From the NCBI GenBank assembly GCA_036346395.1, contig CM070599.1:14251232-14315231 (forward strand): a DNA stretch of 64,000 nt, read 5' to 3'. Positions 1 to 10,345 of this stretch are shown one piece after another. A program made the translations under genes and the position numbers. The stretch comes from Hsuehochloa calcarea (lineage: Eukaryota; Streptophyta; Magnoliopsida; Poales; Poaceae). Below the pieces are notes generated by a model that saw only the letters and a program-made list of their open reading frames with translations, was not told the DNA's origin and did no database searches. The first letter of the stretch is position 1, and every line of letters starts with the position of its first letter.

Positions 1-197
1 AGAGAAAGTGAGGTGGCACTTGGGTGACAGCCATATAGACTATGTGGTGATGTGGCGGTGACATGGCAATGATTTGGCCCCACATGGCACGACATAACGG
101 TGCTGAATTATTGCGAAATTCAAAATTTTGTTTGAATAGAAAGGTAGATAATATTGAAAAGAACAGGTAGGTAAAAGGGCTCGCGCAATTACCCAGC

Positions 198-720
198 GGA
201 TGAAGAGATCGGGCTCGACAAAGTTCTCGCCGGACTTGGGGAAGAAGATGTGACCGGTGGTGAAAAAGTTAGTGAATCAAAATTCCACTTGAATAGAAAT
301 ATGGAGAATATCAATAGGAACTCACCAATAAAATTTGGTACACAGTGGATCAACGGATGAGGAGATCGGGCTCGCTGGAGTTCTCACCGGAGTTGGAGAA
401 GAAGATCGTCGGTGCTTTTGTGGCCGAGGTGAAACAATATGTATAACAAAATTTGGCTTGAATATAAATGTAGATAAGCTCTATAGGAACGCACCGGTAA
501 AATTTGTCGCACAACGGAGCTACAGATGAAGAGATCGGGCTCGCCGGAGTTGTCACCGGAGTTGGAGAAGGCCGGCTGCTTTTGTGGTTTGAGGTGAAAC
601 AATATGTAAATCAAAATTCGGTTTGACTAGAAATGTAGAAAATCTCGAGATGAACTCACTGGTAAAATTTGACGCACAACGGAGCACCGGATGGGGAGAT
701 CGGGCTCGCCGGAATTGTCG
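198..720. repeat. Imperfect tandem repeat, about 165-bp unit, just over three copies
   Basis: Units begin near 198, 355, 525 and 690, each with a variant of GATGAGGAGATCGGGCTCGC. They continue through a GAGTTGGAGAAG block, a GTGAAACAATATGTA block, and an AAAATTTG(G/A)(T/C)GCACA(A)CGGAGC block. The last unit is cut short. The repeats lie directly downstream of the minus-strand LTR TATA motif, so they would be in the transcribed leader. The small ORFs seen here on both strands are products of this repetition. Confidence 0.75.
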
Positions 721-820
721 TCGGAGTTGGAGAAGAAGAGCTAGCAGAGGGAGCTCCAGGAGGATTTTCGCGAATCTGAGCGAGTGGGATGTGGGGAATG
801 AGGAGGAGGGGCTACGGTTC

Positions 821-830
821 AATTTATAGG
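821..830 (-). promoter_or_regulatory. TATA box of the minus-strand LTR
   Basis: CCTATAAATT on the minus strand, about 820 bases from the LTR start and followed downstream by pyrimidine-rich sequence typical of a plant transcription start. Confidence 0.5.
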
Positions 831-1648
831 CACAAAGTAGTAACGATTTGGTGGGAATTGCTCACGGAGTTATGCCCTGATTTTTTTGGCTGATTTTTAA
901 GATATCAGAAGAGCGGTAATATTCCGAGGAATATTCTTTTTTTCAAAATTCGAAAAGCATTAATTAATTCTGAAAAAATAGCAAATAAATTCCGAAAAAT
1001 TCGAAAAAATCACAGATATTAAACACCAGATTCTGAACGCAAATAAAATAATAAAAGTAAAAAACAAATAATATTATTATTATACAGTAATTATTTATAT
1101 ATTGCTGAAAATTATTTTTAATCTTGAAAAATAGTAATATTGGTATAAAAATTCTATAAATTTTTAGAGTAGTTTAATAGGGTATTTTTATAATAAATAA
1201 AATATTTTCAATAAAAATTTATCTTTTCCTTGCAAACAGCAATTCGTTTTTAATTGCTAGATATTACAAAAATCAAATAGGGATTTTAAAAAAATAACAG
1301 ATAGTGTTCAAAAATTCTAGAAGAATTTAGAGAAATTCCTTTATTTATTTTGAACTTAATAAAAATAATTAAAAATAAAATTTATATATTATTTTTGTAT
1401 AGTAATTAAACTTATTTTCTAAAATATAGGAAAAGCATTTTTAAATACCAGAAAATTCCAGAAATTAATTAAAATTTTATTTTTCAATTTAAATCCAATT
1501 AAATAGCTGAAAACTCAATAAAAAAAATTTAACTTTTAGAATTTAGGAAATTCAAGAAAAGCAATAAATCTCTTTTAAATTTCACAAAATCAAATAAAAT
1601 AATAACTTTATTAATTTTATTTTGGTAACAGAACTTTGGGATGTTACA

Positions 1649-2370
1649 ATCATCCTTGTCCATCTTGCACCGCGCTTGAGTACATTGACCTTACCAGGCA
1701 TCGTTGATCGTTTTGGAACTCAGCTCTCCAAGCCTAGTCTCGATCATCCTCGCCGTTGACCGTCGTTGACCACCAAGCAACCTGCACAACAATAGACAAG
1801 TAAACCGAATTTGGGAACAAGTTCTTCACAACTTGACCCAGTTAGTCAAAACATGCATCATACAAAATATATGCCATGAAACTCATGACTTTGACCTAAC
1901 AACCGAGAATCACCGCCAAGACCGACGATCAAGTGAAAGCGGTCGACCGCCTTAGGTCGGCTCGATCACTATTTCAGCCGGTCGATCACACCTATGGGCG
2001 GTCGGATCATCATTGACTTAGCCGATTTTCAACCTCTGAAAATCGAAACCTACTGGAAATTTCAAACCAATAGAACTTTTGACTGGAGACTCCAAAAATT
2101 ATGAGACCAAATGCAATATAATCCCCTCTCTTGGCTACACACTCTATTTTGGCCCACTCAAAATAATATTTTTTGTTCACTGTCCGATCACGCCCATGGC
2201 CGGCCGGACCGATTGGGACCGGCCTCGATCACACGCTACGACCGGCCGACTTCGGTTCATCGCTGACAGCTTCAAACTTTATCAAAAATACGTGAAACAA
2301 AAAACCATTAACACCATTGCCAATTGTCACATCATCCTAAGATCTGGTGCATATCCCCATGATATCCACA
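1649..2370 (-). mobile_element. Fragment of a copia family-B LTR (5' part), minus strand
   Basis: Aligns by eye with the 5' part of the family-B LTRs at 21452-23314 and 59723-61575. Shared landmarks are a CATCTTGCACC block, a TCAGCTCTCCAAGC block, a GGGAACAAGTTCTTCA block and the minus-strand start TGTGGATATC at 2370. Degraded GGTCG/CCGACC motifs at about 1930-2000 and 2190-2255 correspond to the palindrome arrays of the intact copies. The 3' part of the LTR is missing, replaced at 1648 by the gypsy LTR. More diverged than the other two copies. Confidence 0.7.
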
Positions 2371-3507
2371 CTTTGCAACATGCAATGCCCTTTGTTCTTG
2401 TGTCTTTCCATGTCCGCTAAAGCTCCTCGGTCGGCCTTCCTCCCTCTCCTTGCTCTTTGCCGAACCTAGTTCTTGTTTCTTTCTCCATTGATGCATAATA
2501 AGCTCAACTTGAGGCTTAATACACACTTGCAGCTTAGGGATATTGACTGCCGTAGTAGATGTACCTAGGGCCTCATCACTAATTCTGCAACTAACATGAT
2601 CTAATCCATAGTTGAAAACTTGAAGTCAGAATCTGACAGTCCGAAGGAACTACAGTAGAAGCAAAATCCATATCTTTCAAATGACTGAACCAAAATTCAT
2701 AATCTTTATCAATCTGGAAAGATAATAAAATTTTCTACAAAAATTGTGTTGGAAGACCCCCCTGAATCGGCTATTATCTAAACCTTATCTATTAAACAAG
2801 ATGACTTCTATAATCTCGCCGAGTTTCGGACAGAGAGTTAGGAAACTAACGATCTCCCAAACAACAACTCCGATTTGGGTGATCTAAGACTCTATGGAAA
2901 TCTGAGAACAAATCTCACAACTCTCTAGGAGACCCTAATCTCGAATTGTATTTTAACTATGCGAAACCGACGAGCAATCGTGAGTACATATTATCGATTC
3001 TAATCGCAAAGACTTCAACAGCTTCTCTAATCGATAGAAAGTAAAGATAAAACCGCTCTAAACTACGGGAGATGATCATTACCCTTGAAGATGCTATCAA
3101 ACTCATCAAGATCTCTTACGAAACCTCTGTCTTTTTTCTGTTCTCCTTCCTCTTACCTTTGGTTGGCGCAGCCCCAACTTCTCCTTTCGTCTTGGCCTAG
3201 AATAGCAGCGAGGAGGAGGCACCAATGGAGAGGAGTGGCGCTGGGAGGCTGCTGGTCATGGGAGCCTTGATGGAGGTGGAGGCGCAAGGGGTGGAGGAGG
3301 TGGCGGCCACAAGAGGGAGGGGAGAGGGAATAGGGCGGCTAGGGTTTTGACGAGAGGAGGCGCCTTATGGCCGGCCCCCACTTGGGTCTCCTAGGCCGTG
3401 GCCCGAGGCCCAGGTTGGTGGATTTTCACAGAAATACCCTTATAAAATTTTTATTCCCTCTTTTCCTTGCTTTCCTTCCTTAGAAATATTCGGAGTATTA
3501 TATTCTA
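2371..3507 (-). mobile_element. Decayed minus-strand gypsy LTR (3' LTR of element T)
   Basis: It lies directly after a minus-strand polypurine run (TTAAGGGGG, plus strand 3508-3516) that follows the end of a gypsy pol frame, which is where a 3' LTR starts. The segment begins TAGAATATAATACTCCG where TG would be expected. It includes a GC-rich region at about 3200-3400 that reads, on the minus strand, as a leader with AACCCTAGCCGCC. The left boundary against the copia LTR fragment is inferred. No second LTR is seen. Confidence 0.45.
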
Positions 3508-3880
3508 CCCCCTTAACAGGATTCGACCCCGAATTTACTCACCAATCTACCCAAAGAAAACTACCATTGTACTTTAACAACGATAAGACACGCACTGCTG
3601 AACAAATCCGATACTACTCACGATACGAGACTCAGCCTCCCATGTCAATTCTCGCCATTCGATGCGACCATGGGACCTCGACGGATACCAACGTTTTATG
3701 CCTCAAAGCTCGTTCCGACCTCTCCAGTATACATACCGGACGAGACTCGGATGTGAGGTCATCTCGCTGATCAACGGCTCTAATGAAACCTCAAAACTCT
3801 GGATCTCCTAGGTACTCATTCCGCACCAGGACATACCAGACATTACGTTAGAGCCGCTTGAGAAAGCTCACCACCAAATG
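3508..3880 (-). pseudogene. 3' end of a gypsy pol frame (integrase C-terminal tail)
   Basis: A minus-strand reading frame running toward 3508 contains a tail like that of many grass gypsy integrases: an R-P-V-x-I-L-x-R-S-E-R block, then a region corresponding to V-K-V-Q-W-S-H. The frame carries stops and the usual A-T-W-E motif is damaged. It ends next to the polypurine tract and LTR at 3507, which supports the assignment. The rest of pol is absent; the sequence changes character at about 3890. The match is from memory of the family, not an alignment. Confidence 0.4.
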
Positions 3881-5749
3881 CGGTGGTTCCTCGAATCCTA
3901 GCTATGCGATCCGCTAAGGAGAAGATGGTTCGCCTAAAGGTAATCAAAAATTGATTTTATCTTTAGAGTCTTGTTTTTGTAGAGAACAACAACTAAATAA
4001 GGTTTCTTTTTCTGATTTTCATAGAAAGTAGGCCGATGGTCATTTGCAAGGATGCGGAGGAAGATAAAGCTCCTCTATAAAAAAAAGTGTACTTGTAAGG
4101 GCCGTCGACAAGCAAGGGCAATCTCGAGTTTTAATCCGACCTACTTTTAAGAAATTCATGCATATAGTTGCCGCAGAGAAAACAAAGGCGGTCGAAGTGA
4201 TCGTAACCCTTAAACACAAAACCCCCAAGACCAAGGTACTATTCTACTATGACGACAAGACTTTCACAGTTTCTGCTTCTCACAGGTTGGTTAAGCATTT
4301 AGAAAAGGAGAATTGGAAAGATTTTGTATCTTTTTTGAAGGATACTATCGCGCCGGCAGAGCCTATGGTTGAGAGAAGAGCTGCTCCTTAGATGGTCGAA
4401 ACAGGTATTGATCACCAGGAGGGGCAAGAAGCTCAAGACTCACGACCAAACGTGGTCGTGGCGGACCCCATTGCTCAGTTCGAGTTTCGACCAGACGTGA
4501 TCGAAGAGATGAAGTCCAAGAAATCTTCTTTATGGAAGGTTTCATCTAAATTCAAGACTACTTCTGGGAAGCGAAGGTATGTAAAGAAAAAGTATAAGAC
4601 CAGCATTTACCTGTTATTCTATACACCTTAACGTGCTTTCCCTTTTGTAACGTTAGCCCAACTCCTCTTGCCTCGGAGAGCACTTATGTTGAGAAGCCCA
4701 CTACCGATTCTTCCACAGTCGTAGAAACAACTGGTGTTTCTCCTGCTATTGGAGAAACGGCAGCGGAAATGGTCGAGGGATCGACCATTGCTCCCGTGGT
4801 GGAAAAAGCCATTGCCGCTGAAGCGACTACGACCACTGAGGTGGTCGAAGGATCGACCATCGTCCCTCCGGTGGAGGTAGTTGTTCATGTTGAAGCAACC
4901 ATGACCACTAAGGAGGTCGTGGAGAGAGAGGCGAAGATGACGGATGAAGCGGTGGAAACATCCGGCCAAGGTAGTGGTTGTTGGTGATATACCCTAGAGG
5001 CAATTATAGAGATGATTGTATCATCTCTATGTTTATGTGTTTTTGAATAAGCATTATTTTGTTCCTTGAATGAATCATCAGTTATGAAGATTGACAAGTA
5101 TGTTACTTGTTGGTGAAGCTCTTTTAACTTATGATGATGTCATTCTAAATGTATCCCTGGTCGAATGTCACTGGTCGGAACTCTAGTTACTCTATCGACC
5201 GGCACATTTTTTGATTGATGACCATGTTTCACCGGTCATGGATATATGGATATCGAATCAATAATGTGAACACATGTTGGAGAACATGATGTTGGATTGA
5301 CCCACCTTGAGACATTGCTAAGATTGTTATGATTTTATGTGTCATCAGTTCATCTCAAGTAATGATGATGTATAATCCTTAGACCTGAGATCAACATGGT
5401 TTCCTACATGTGTAAGAGTACACTTTGGGGTTACCAAATGCTACTCTGTAACTCGGTAGTTATAAAGGTAGCTTTCGGGTATACTCTGAAACATGCGGAG
5501 GAATGTGACTGGTCGGATATAGGATTTGCCCCTCCTAACGTAATAGGAGAGATATCTCTGGGCCCCTCAATGTGGTCGGATAAGGAAAATGCATGGTCAT
5601 GCCACTAGTGTTGAAGAGTTTGACCACATGAAGTTATTCGACACTTGATTGAGAAAGTATTGAATACCCATGTATGACAAATTATCTCACATGGAGTTCA
5701 ACCAGATGTCGTGAGGCAAACAGAGAATACACAAGCAGGTCATTCAATT

Positions 5750-5990
5750 CGACAAGATGCTAACTGATCGTATGAAAATACGAGCTGGTCATAGACTGGT
5801 CGTACACAGTCACGAACTAGTCGTATGGAGATACGAGCTGGTCATGGACTGGTCGAATATAATCACTAACTGGTCATAAGGAGTTGCGAACTGGTCGTAG
5901 TGAAGTATTAACTAGTCGTAACTAATTATGGACTGGTCGTAACTAGATACAAGCTGGTCATGAGTGATAGGGACCTGGTCGTAGATCATA
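5750..5990 (+). repeat. Array of CTGGTCGTA-type motifs inside the family-S LTR
   Basis: About a dozen variants of (A/G)CTGGTC(G/A)TA at irregular spacing of roughly 15-35 bases, many followed by a block like GGAGATACGAG or AGTTGCGAA. A matching array in the opposite orientation occurs at about 59560-59710 in the other family-S copy. The array lies upstream of the LTR TATA box, in U3. Confidence 0.7.
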
Positions 5991-6196
5991 ATGCATTAAG
6001 GTTCGTCCGATATATTCTATGTGTATCCAGGAATCATTATATACTGCTAGGTACCACTAACGACTCATGATCAGAAAATGTTTTCGAGTCACAACTGAAC
6101 TACGCATGAACCTACAAGGTCACACACTTAATGGGCTAGAACAAACAGTACGGATATGATTCATCAAACGTGTTCAGATAGGATCTATCACGGGCA

Positions 6197-6205
6197 CTAT
6201 ATAAG
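6197..6205 (+). promoter_or_regulatory. TATA box of the family-S LTR
   Basis: CTATATAAG, about 1.2 kb into the LTR. The minus-strand copy of the family has CTATATAAAG at the equivalent place near 59300. Confidence 0.5.
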
Positions 6206-8030
6206 GAGATGCTTGAGGTTGTTTGGGGTGTGACAAGGTAGAGGAGATTAACGTAACAGACAAGACACACGAAAGTCATGAGTTGAATTTTTCCTCCAAA
6301 ACCGTAGCCACCATCTTCTTGAGAGAGCCTTCCCGTGAGACTTGGTGCTAGCATACCGACGTGTGGCGTTCTTGCCCTGGATGTGTGGATACGGTAGAGA
6401 TGCAGAGTTACCGCGGTTGCTGTTGTGCTTAAGGACGATCTGCGACCTTGGTGAGGAACTCGATTGGTTACTGAAGGAGTCGATCGACTACGTTGGACGA
6501 TCGACCACGGTCAAGGATCGACTACGACCACTACATCAACGCGCTCTTCATTCGACCAGGCTATTCCAGCATTTTTTCTGCTGCACTACACGTCTAGTGG
6601 TAACGATCTGTGATCATCTACTTGTTTAGCTTCCTGATTTACGTGGTAGAAATCAAGAATTGTTGCTATCATAGCCTACCCGTGTCCCTATAGCGGTGAT
6701 GCCTCCGACCACCATGCTTGGAAGGAAGTCGTTACCGACGTTCCCCCCGATCCTCAAGGAGGAACTGAAATAACCGAAGAAGAAGAAGAGTATTTAAACT
6801 TTTTCTCTCACTTCTTTGGCCTTGTCACCATTGTGGGATCTTCTTCATTCAGATCTCGTACCCGAATTTCTCACCCCAAAGAGATTCCTGACAGGGGAAT
6901 GTCTTTGACAATGAGCACCTTGAAAAAGGTGTGGTGGGACAAAGTTGAAGAGATCGACGGGCTCAAGGATCCCCAGAGAGTCTTCTACTTTGCTCGAGCA
7001 AGCATAAATGTAAGCATTCGATGCCAAACATTTATATATGTTTTTTCTTCTCACTTCTCATTGTCTTTCTTGATGCAGAAAACTTTGGAACAAATTATCA
7101 CTGTTGATGAATACCAGAGACAACTCATGCAGCTTCGACAACAAAAAGCGAAACTCTGCGAGTAGGCAGAAAGATGGTACGTTACTGCTACTCGTAATCG
7201 ATTTTCACTCAATGACCTGTGCAGTTCTCATGCCTACTCTTAATCTTTGCAGGTTTAAGAGCGATGAAAATTCCCTAGCTGATGCACTCAACTATGAGAA
7301 AGTCAAGATGCAAAAGCTAGAAGAGGAAAAACTTGACCTGATGAAGAAACTTCAGGAAGCAAAATCCGCAGCTTTTGAATTACGGGATAAAATAAACAGT
7401 AAGTTCTTAACTTAAGACTACTTATGATGATGATCTTTTGTTTTTTTTTCTAACTCTTGTTTCCTTTTAGAAAAAGAGGTTGAAATGGGTAAGCTTAAAA
7501 CCGAGGTTAAGGAAAAGGCTTTGGTTGTTCACGAGCTATCCCATATCGTCAAAGAAAAAGATCAGGAGATAAGACCGTGGGAAGAGCAGTCTGCGAAGAA
7601 AGATGCTTCCCACAACGATGAAGTCAAGAAACTTGAGTCTCAACTAGTAGGTAAGAATTCCTTTACCTATGACCAACTTTATCAACTAGCCTTTTAATGG
7701 TTATGCTTTTGACTAACCTTTACTCTATGTACAGAGCAAGTAGTCGAAATAAAGCGACTCCACGAAGCTTCGACTCGTCGCCCAGAGGAGATGAAGTCAA
7801 TGAAGATAAATCTTCAGGACAACATTTCACTTATGAACAATGTACTCGGGGGTCTGGGCTCGAAGGAGGTTACTCCTCTCGAAGACTCCACGACTGCTCA
7901 TACGGGTGCCATTGGAGAATAGATCGGAACTTTACAAGAGTGGATGACCACTCTGAAGACCAACCAAGCTGACTCGATAAGGGAGTTCGGGGAGTTGCGG
8001 CAGCGGCAAGAAGAGTCCACAAAGGTGACC

Positions 8031-8524
8031 AGGTAGTAGTTTAGGCATCTTATCTTTAAATAGTAATTAAGTATTTAATATATAGTTTTCTTCTTCAGAG
8101 ATAATATTTCCTTCTTTAGATTTGCTTGTTTAGAGATATTGTTTTCTTCTTTAGAGATAACATTGTTAGGAGACATCCTATTAAAGGATTTCGGCCCGAT
8201 GGATCTAGGCAAGCAAGAGAGTTTTCTCTCCTTCCCATCGCAGTCGTCCTTAGTTTACTTCCCATTTTGCCTCATTAGCACCCACTCCTTATTCAGTGTG
8301 CCGCACCGCCGCCGCCCTTCAGAAGCGGTTAAGTCGCCGCAGTGAAACGAAACGCGACACTTCACGCCACGTTATAAGTGAAACCCAACCCGACCATTCC
8401 AAGTTATCTCGAGCTCGCTCGCGCCGCGTGGGTCCTATCCAATCCAGTTCCAACGCCGTGCCGACCGACCGAGACGTGTAGCGCAGAGATAGCTAACTAA
8501 CTACCCCATAGCTGCCATCCATCC
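8031..8524 (+). promoter_or_regulatory. Upstream region of the UGT gene
   Basis: An AT-rich stretch (8031-8180) ends the transposon-derived gene. From about 8290 the sequence becomes GC-rich like the downstream gene. A TCCAATCC (CCAAT-type) motif lies near 8437. No clear TATA box was found in the last 200 bases. No ORF here looks real. Confidence 0.3.
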
Positions 8525-9943
8525 ATGGCCACCACCGGCACCAAACACGTCGTGCTGTTCCCCTTCCCCGGCCAGGGCCACCTCATCGGCTTCCTCGCCG
8601 TCGCCCGCCTCCTCCGCCGCGCGCTCCCGGACGTCGCCATCACCCTCGTTTCCACTCCCCGCAACGTCGCCGCCATCAGCGCCTCCTCTGCGGCGCAGTC
8701 GTCCTTCATCGGTTTCCACGCGCTGCCGTTCGTCCCGGCCGACCACGGCCTGCCCGCCGACTGCGAGTCCACCAGCTCCCTCCCGCTCCCGGCGTTCATC
8801 ACGCTATTTGAGGCCTTCGAGTCCCTCGAGCCCGCCTTCGACGGCTTCCTCTCTGGCCTGGGTGAGAATGATACCGTCTGGGTCATCGCCGACGTGTTCG
8901 TCGCGTGGACGGTGGACGTCGCGCGCCGGCGCGGGTGCGCGCACGCGTTCTTCGTCTCCTGCGGCGCGCTCGGCACGGACATCCTGCACGCCCTGTGGAA
9001 GAACATGCCGGCGCTGCCGTTCGGCCCCGACGGCCTGCTCCGCCTGCCGGAGCACCCGGAGTTGGTGCTCCACCGGTCGCAGGTGTCGCCGGCATTCCTG
9101 AAAGCTGAAGGCATAGAACGGTGGACGGCGTACCACCACCGGCTGATACCGCATGGGTACCGGACGGACGGCGTGCTCATGAACACTGTGGAGGAGTTCG
9201 AGTCTACTGGGCTGGCCATGGTACGCCGCACTCTTGGCAAGGTCCCGGTTTGGCCCATCGGCCCTCTTGTCCGCGACAGCGAGACAGTCTCGTCGGAGTC
9301 CGATGACGCCATCATGCGCTGGCTGGACTCGCAGCCTCCGGCGTCCGTACTGTACGTGTCGTTCGGATCACAGAACTCGATACGTCCAAAGCAAATGATG
9401 GAGCTTGCCATGGCACTGGAGTCGACCGGCCGGCCGTTCGTCTGGGCCATCCGGCCGCCGGTGGGGTTCAACATCAACGGCGCGTTCCGGAAGGAGTGGC
9501 TGCCGGAAGGGTTCGAGGCGCGTACCAAGAAACCCGGCCTCCTGGTCCGCGGATGGGCGCCACAGGTGAGGATCCTCGCGCACGGCTCCACAGGAGCGTT
9601 CCTTAGCCACTGCGGGTGGAACTCAGTGCTAGAGAGCCTGACGCACGGCGTGCCGATCATCGGGTGGCCGGTCGCGGCGGAGCAGTTCTATAACGTCAAA
9701 ATTCTGACGGAGGAGTGGGGTGTGTGCGTGGAGGTCGCGCGGGGGAACCAGGAGAGCTCGGAAGTGGAGAGGTGTAAGGTGGCCGAGGTCGTTGAGACGG
9801 TGATGGGGAACACGGCAGAGGCAGCGGAGAAGCGGCGGCGGGTGAGGGAGGTTCAGGAGCTGATGACGAGGGCGTGGGCAGAGGACGGCGGGTCGTCGAG
9901 GACGGCGCTGCACGATTTCTTCACAGCCATGCGGCTGCAGTGA
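8525..9943 (+). CDS. UDP-glycosyltransferase, family 1, UGT92A-like
   Basis: Intronless 472-residue protein, normal length for plant family 1 glycosyltransferases. These cytosolic enzymes transfer a sugar, usually glucose from UDP-glucose, to small acceptors such as flavonoids, terpenoids or hormones. The N-terminal PFPGQGH motif places the catalytic His at residue 19, and Asp123 (in VIADVF) is the likely catalytic partner. The 44-residue PSPG sugar-donor box spans residues 344-387, starting W-A-P-Q and containing H-C-G-W-N-S. Trp at box position 22 and Gln at position 44 favour UDP-glucose. Motifs such as L-E-L-A-M-A-L-E-S and R-P-P-V-G, and the P-V-A-A-E-Q-F-Y-N end, fit UGT92A best; the acceptor cannot be told. 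ATG at 8525 has a good context (CCATCCATGGCC). The frame is uninterrupted and strongly GC-rich at third positions. The 387-residue antisense ORF is a shadow. Confidence 0.95.
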   Translation: MATTGTKHVVLFPFPGQGHLIGFLAVARLLRRALPDVAITLVSTPRNVAAISASSAAQSSFIGFHALPFVPADHGLPADCESTSSLPLPAFITLFEAFESLEPAFDGFLSGLGENDTVWVIADVFVAWTVDVARRRGCAHAFFVSCGALGTDILHALWKNMPALPFGPDGLLRLPEHPELVLHRSQVSPAFLKAEGIERWTAYHHRLIPHGYRTDGVLMNTVEEFESTGLAMVRRTLGKVPVWPIGPLVRDSETVSSESDDAIMRWLDSQPPASVLYVSFGSQNSIRPKQMMELAMALESTGRPFVWAIRPPVGFNINGAFRKEWLPEGFEARTKKPGLLVRGWAPQVRILAHGSTGAFLSHCGWNSVLESLTHGVPIIGWPVAAEQFYNVKILTEEWGVCVEVARGNQESSEVERCKVAEVVETVMGNTAEAAEKRRRVREVQELMTRAWAEDGGSSRTALHDFFTAMRLQ

Positions 9944-10129
9944 AACAGAGCATTCCATTTCCAGCTGTAGTAGTACTTTGTAACTCGGTGTCGTATGTTT
10001 TGTTCTTTTCCATAAGAAGACCGTCCCATGTTAACGAAAAGAATCTTCACCATGACACGACAATTACACCAAAATTGTGGCAGACGAAAAGTCTAGTCAA
10101 AATAAGAAGCATCCAGCGCTACCATAAAC

Positions 10130-10345
10130 CGTTCATCTACCGAGTGCTTATAAGTTTTCAAGTTTTGAATATGACACTCAAGGAGGGAATGCAGCACTTG
10201 GTACAAATAACGTTGACGAATGTTTACTCGGACACTCGGGATACAAAGACGGGGCCAGCATTCATCCACTCGAAAACGGGGTATCGACGCGTTCTCAACG
10301 GGGTTAAATAAAGTCCTGAGTGCATAAACTCGGGAGAAAATTCAT
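10130..10345. mobile_element. Possible CACTA-type subterminal region
   Basis: Several short motifs of the form (C)ACTCGGG, CACTCGAAAACGGGG, GAGTGC and CCTGAGTG occur in both orientations, as in subterminal repeats of CACTA (En/Spm) elements. Similar motifs recur at 54214-54410. No clear CACTA terminus was found near here. Weak call. Confidence 0.25.

Larger units (their letters stand above)
1..1648 (-). mobile_element. Ty3/gypsy-type LTR, minus strand, cut by the left window edge
   Basis: Read on the minus strand the segment starts TGTAACATCCCAAAG at 1648, the usual start of many grass gypsy LTRs. It then passes through about 800 bases of very AT-rich sequence, reaches a TATA motif near 821-830 and enters a pyrimidine-rich leader. 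The bases right of the terminus (1649-1653, ATCAT) would be one target-site duplication; its partner is outside the window. No coding domain is visible inside the window, so the lineage and whether this is a solo LTR cannot be told. It appears to have landed in the copia-B LTR fragment on its right. Confidence 0.6.
4979..6692 (+). mobile_element. Solo LTR of family S (copia, Angela/BARE-like), 1.7 kb
   Basis: Starts TGTTGGTGATATACCCTAGA, the recognisable start of Angela/BARE-type copia LTRs, and ends at about 6692 (CCTATA). It is flanked by GTGGT at 4974-4978 and GCGGT at 6693-6697, a five-base duplication with one change. The right end was set by matching the related minus-strand copy at 58849-59722, which shares the terminal GGTAGAAAT-like and TAGCCTACCCGTG-like blocks. 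No primer-binding site or internal region follows, so this is a solo LTR left by recombination between the two LTRs. Deleting it and one duplication keeps the surrounding reading frame open from 4769 to about 7010. Confidence 0.8.
3904..8030 (+). pseudogene. Old multi-exon coiled-coil gene, probably transposon-derived, interrupted by a solo LTR
   Basis: A chain of coding-like segments separated by introns with GT/AG borders. A short first exon may start at the ATG at 3904 and end before the GT at 3940; further segments lie at 4025-4145, 4158-4570, 4660-4978, 6693-7010, 7078-7165, 7254-7398, 7470-7650 and 7734-8030. The 6.9-8.0 kb exons are rich in Lys, Glu and Leu with heptad spacing, so a long coiled coil is likely. 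An acidic EEEEE stretch lies near 6780. Stops are present at 4144, 4389 and 7921. The design (introns, coiled-coil tail, no RT) resembles the unclassified retrotransposon or gypsy-type transposon proteins common in rice annotation. I do not recognise a specific function, and the exact exon structure is uncertain. Confidence 0.4.

Noticed and set aside
335..829. Small ORFs on both strands at the left edge
   Set aside because: Products of the 165-bp tandem repeat.
6643..6647. GTGGT as the right duplication of the family-S solo LTR
   Set aside because: The related copy at 58849-59722 shows that the LTR continues about 50 bases further; GCGGT at 6693 then fits and also restores the flanking frame.
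8497..9660. 387-codon ORF antisense to the UGT
   Set aside because: It mirrors the GC-rich codons of the real gene; the sense frame has all catalytic motifs and the antisense product matches nothing recognised.
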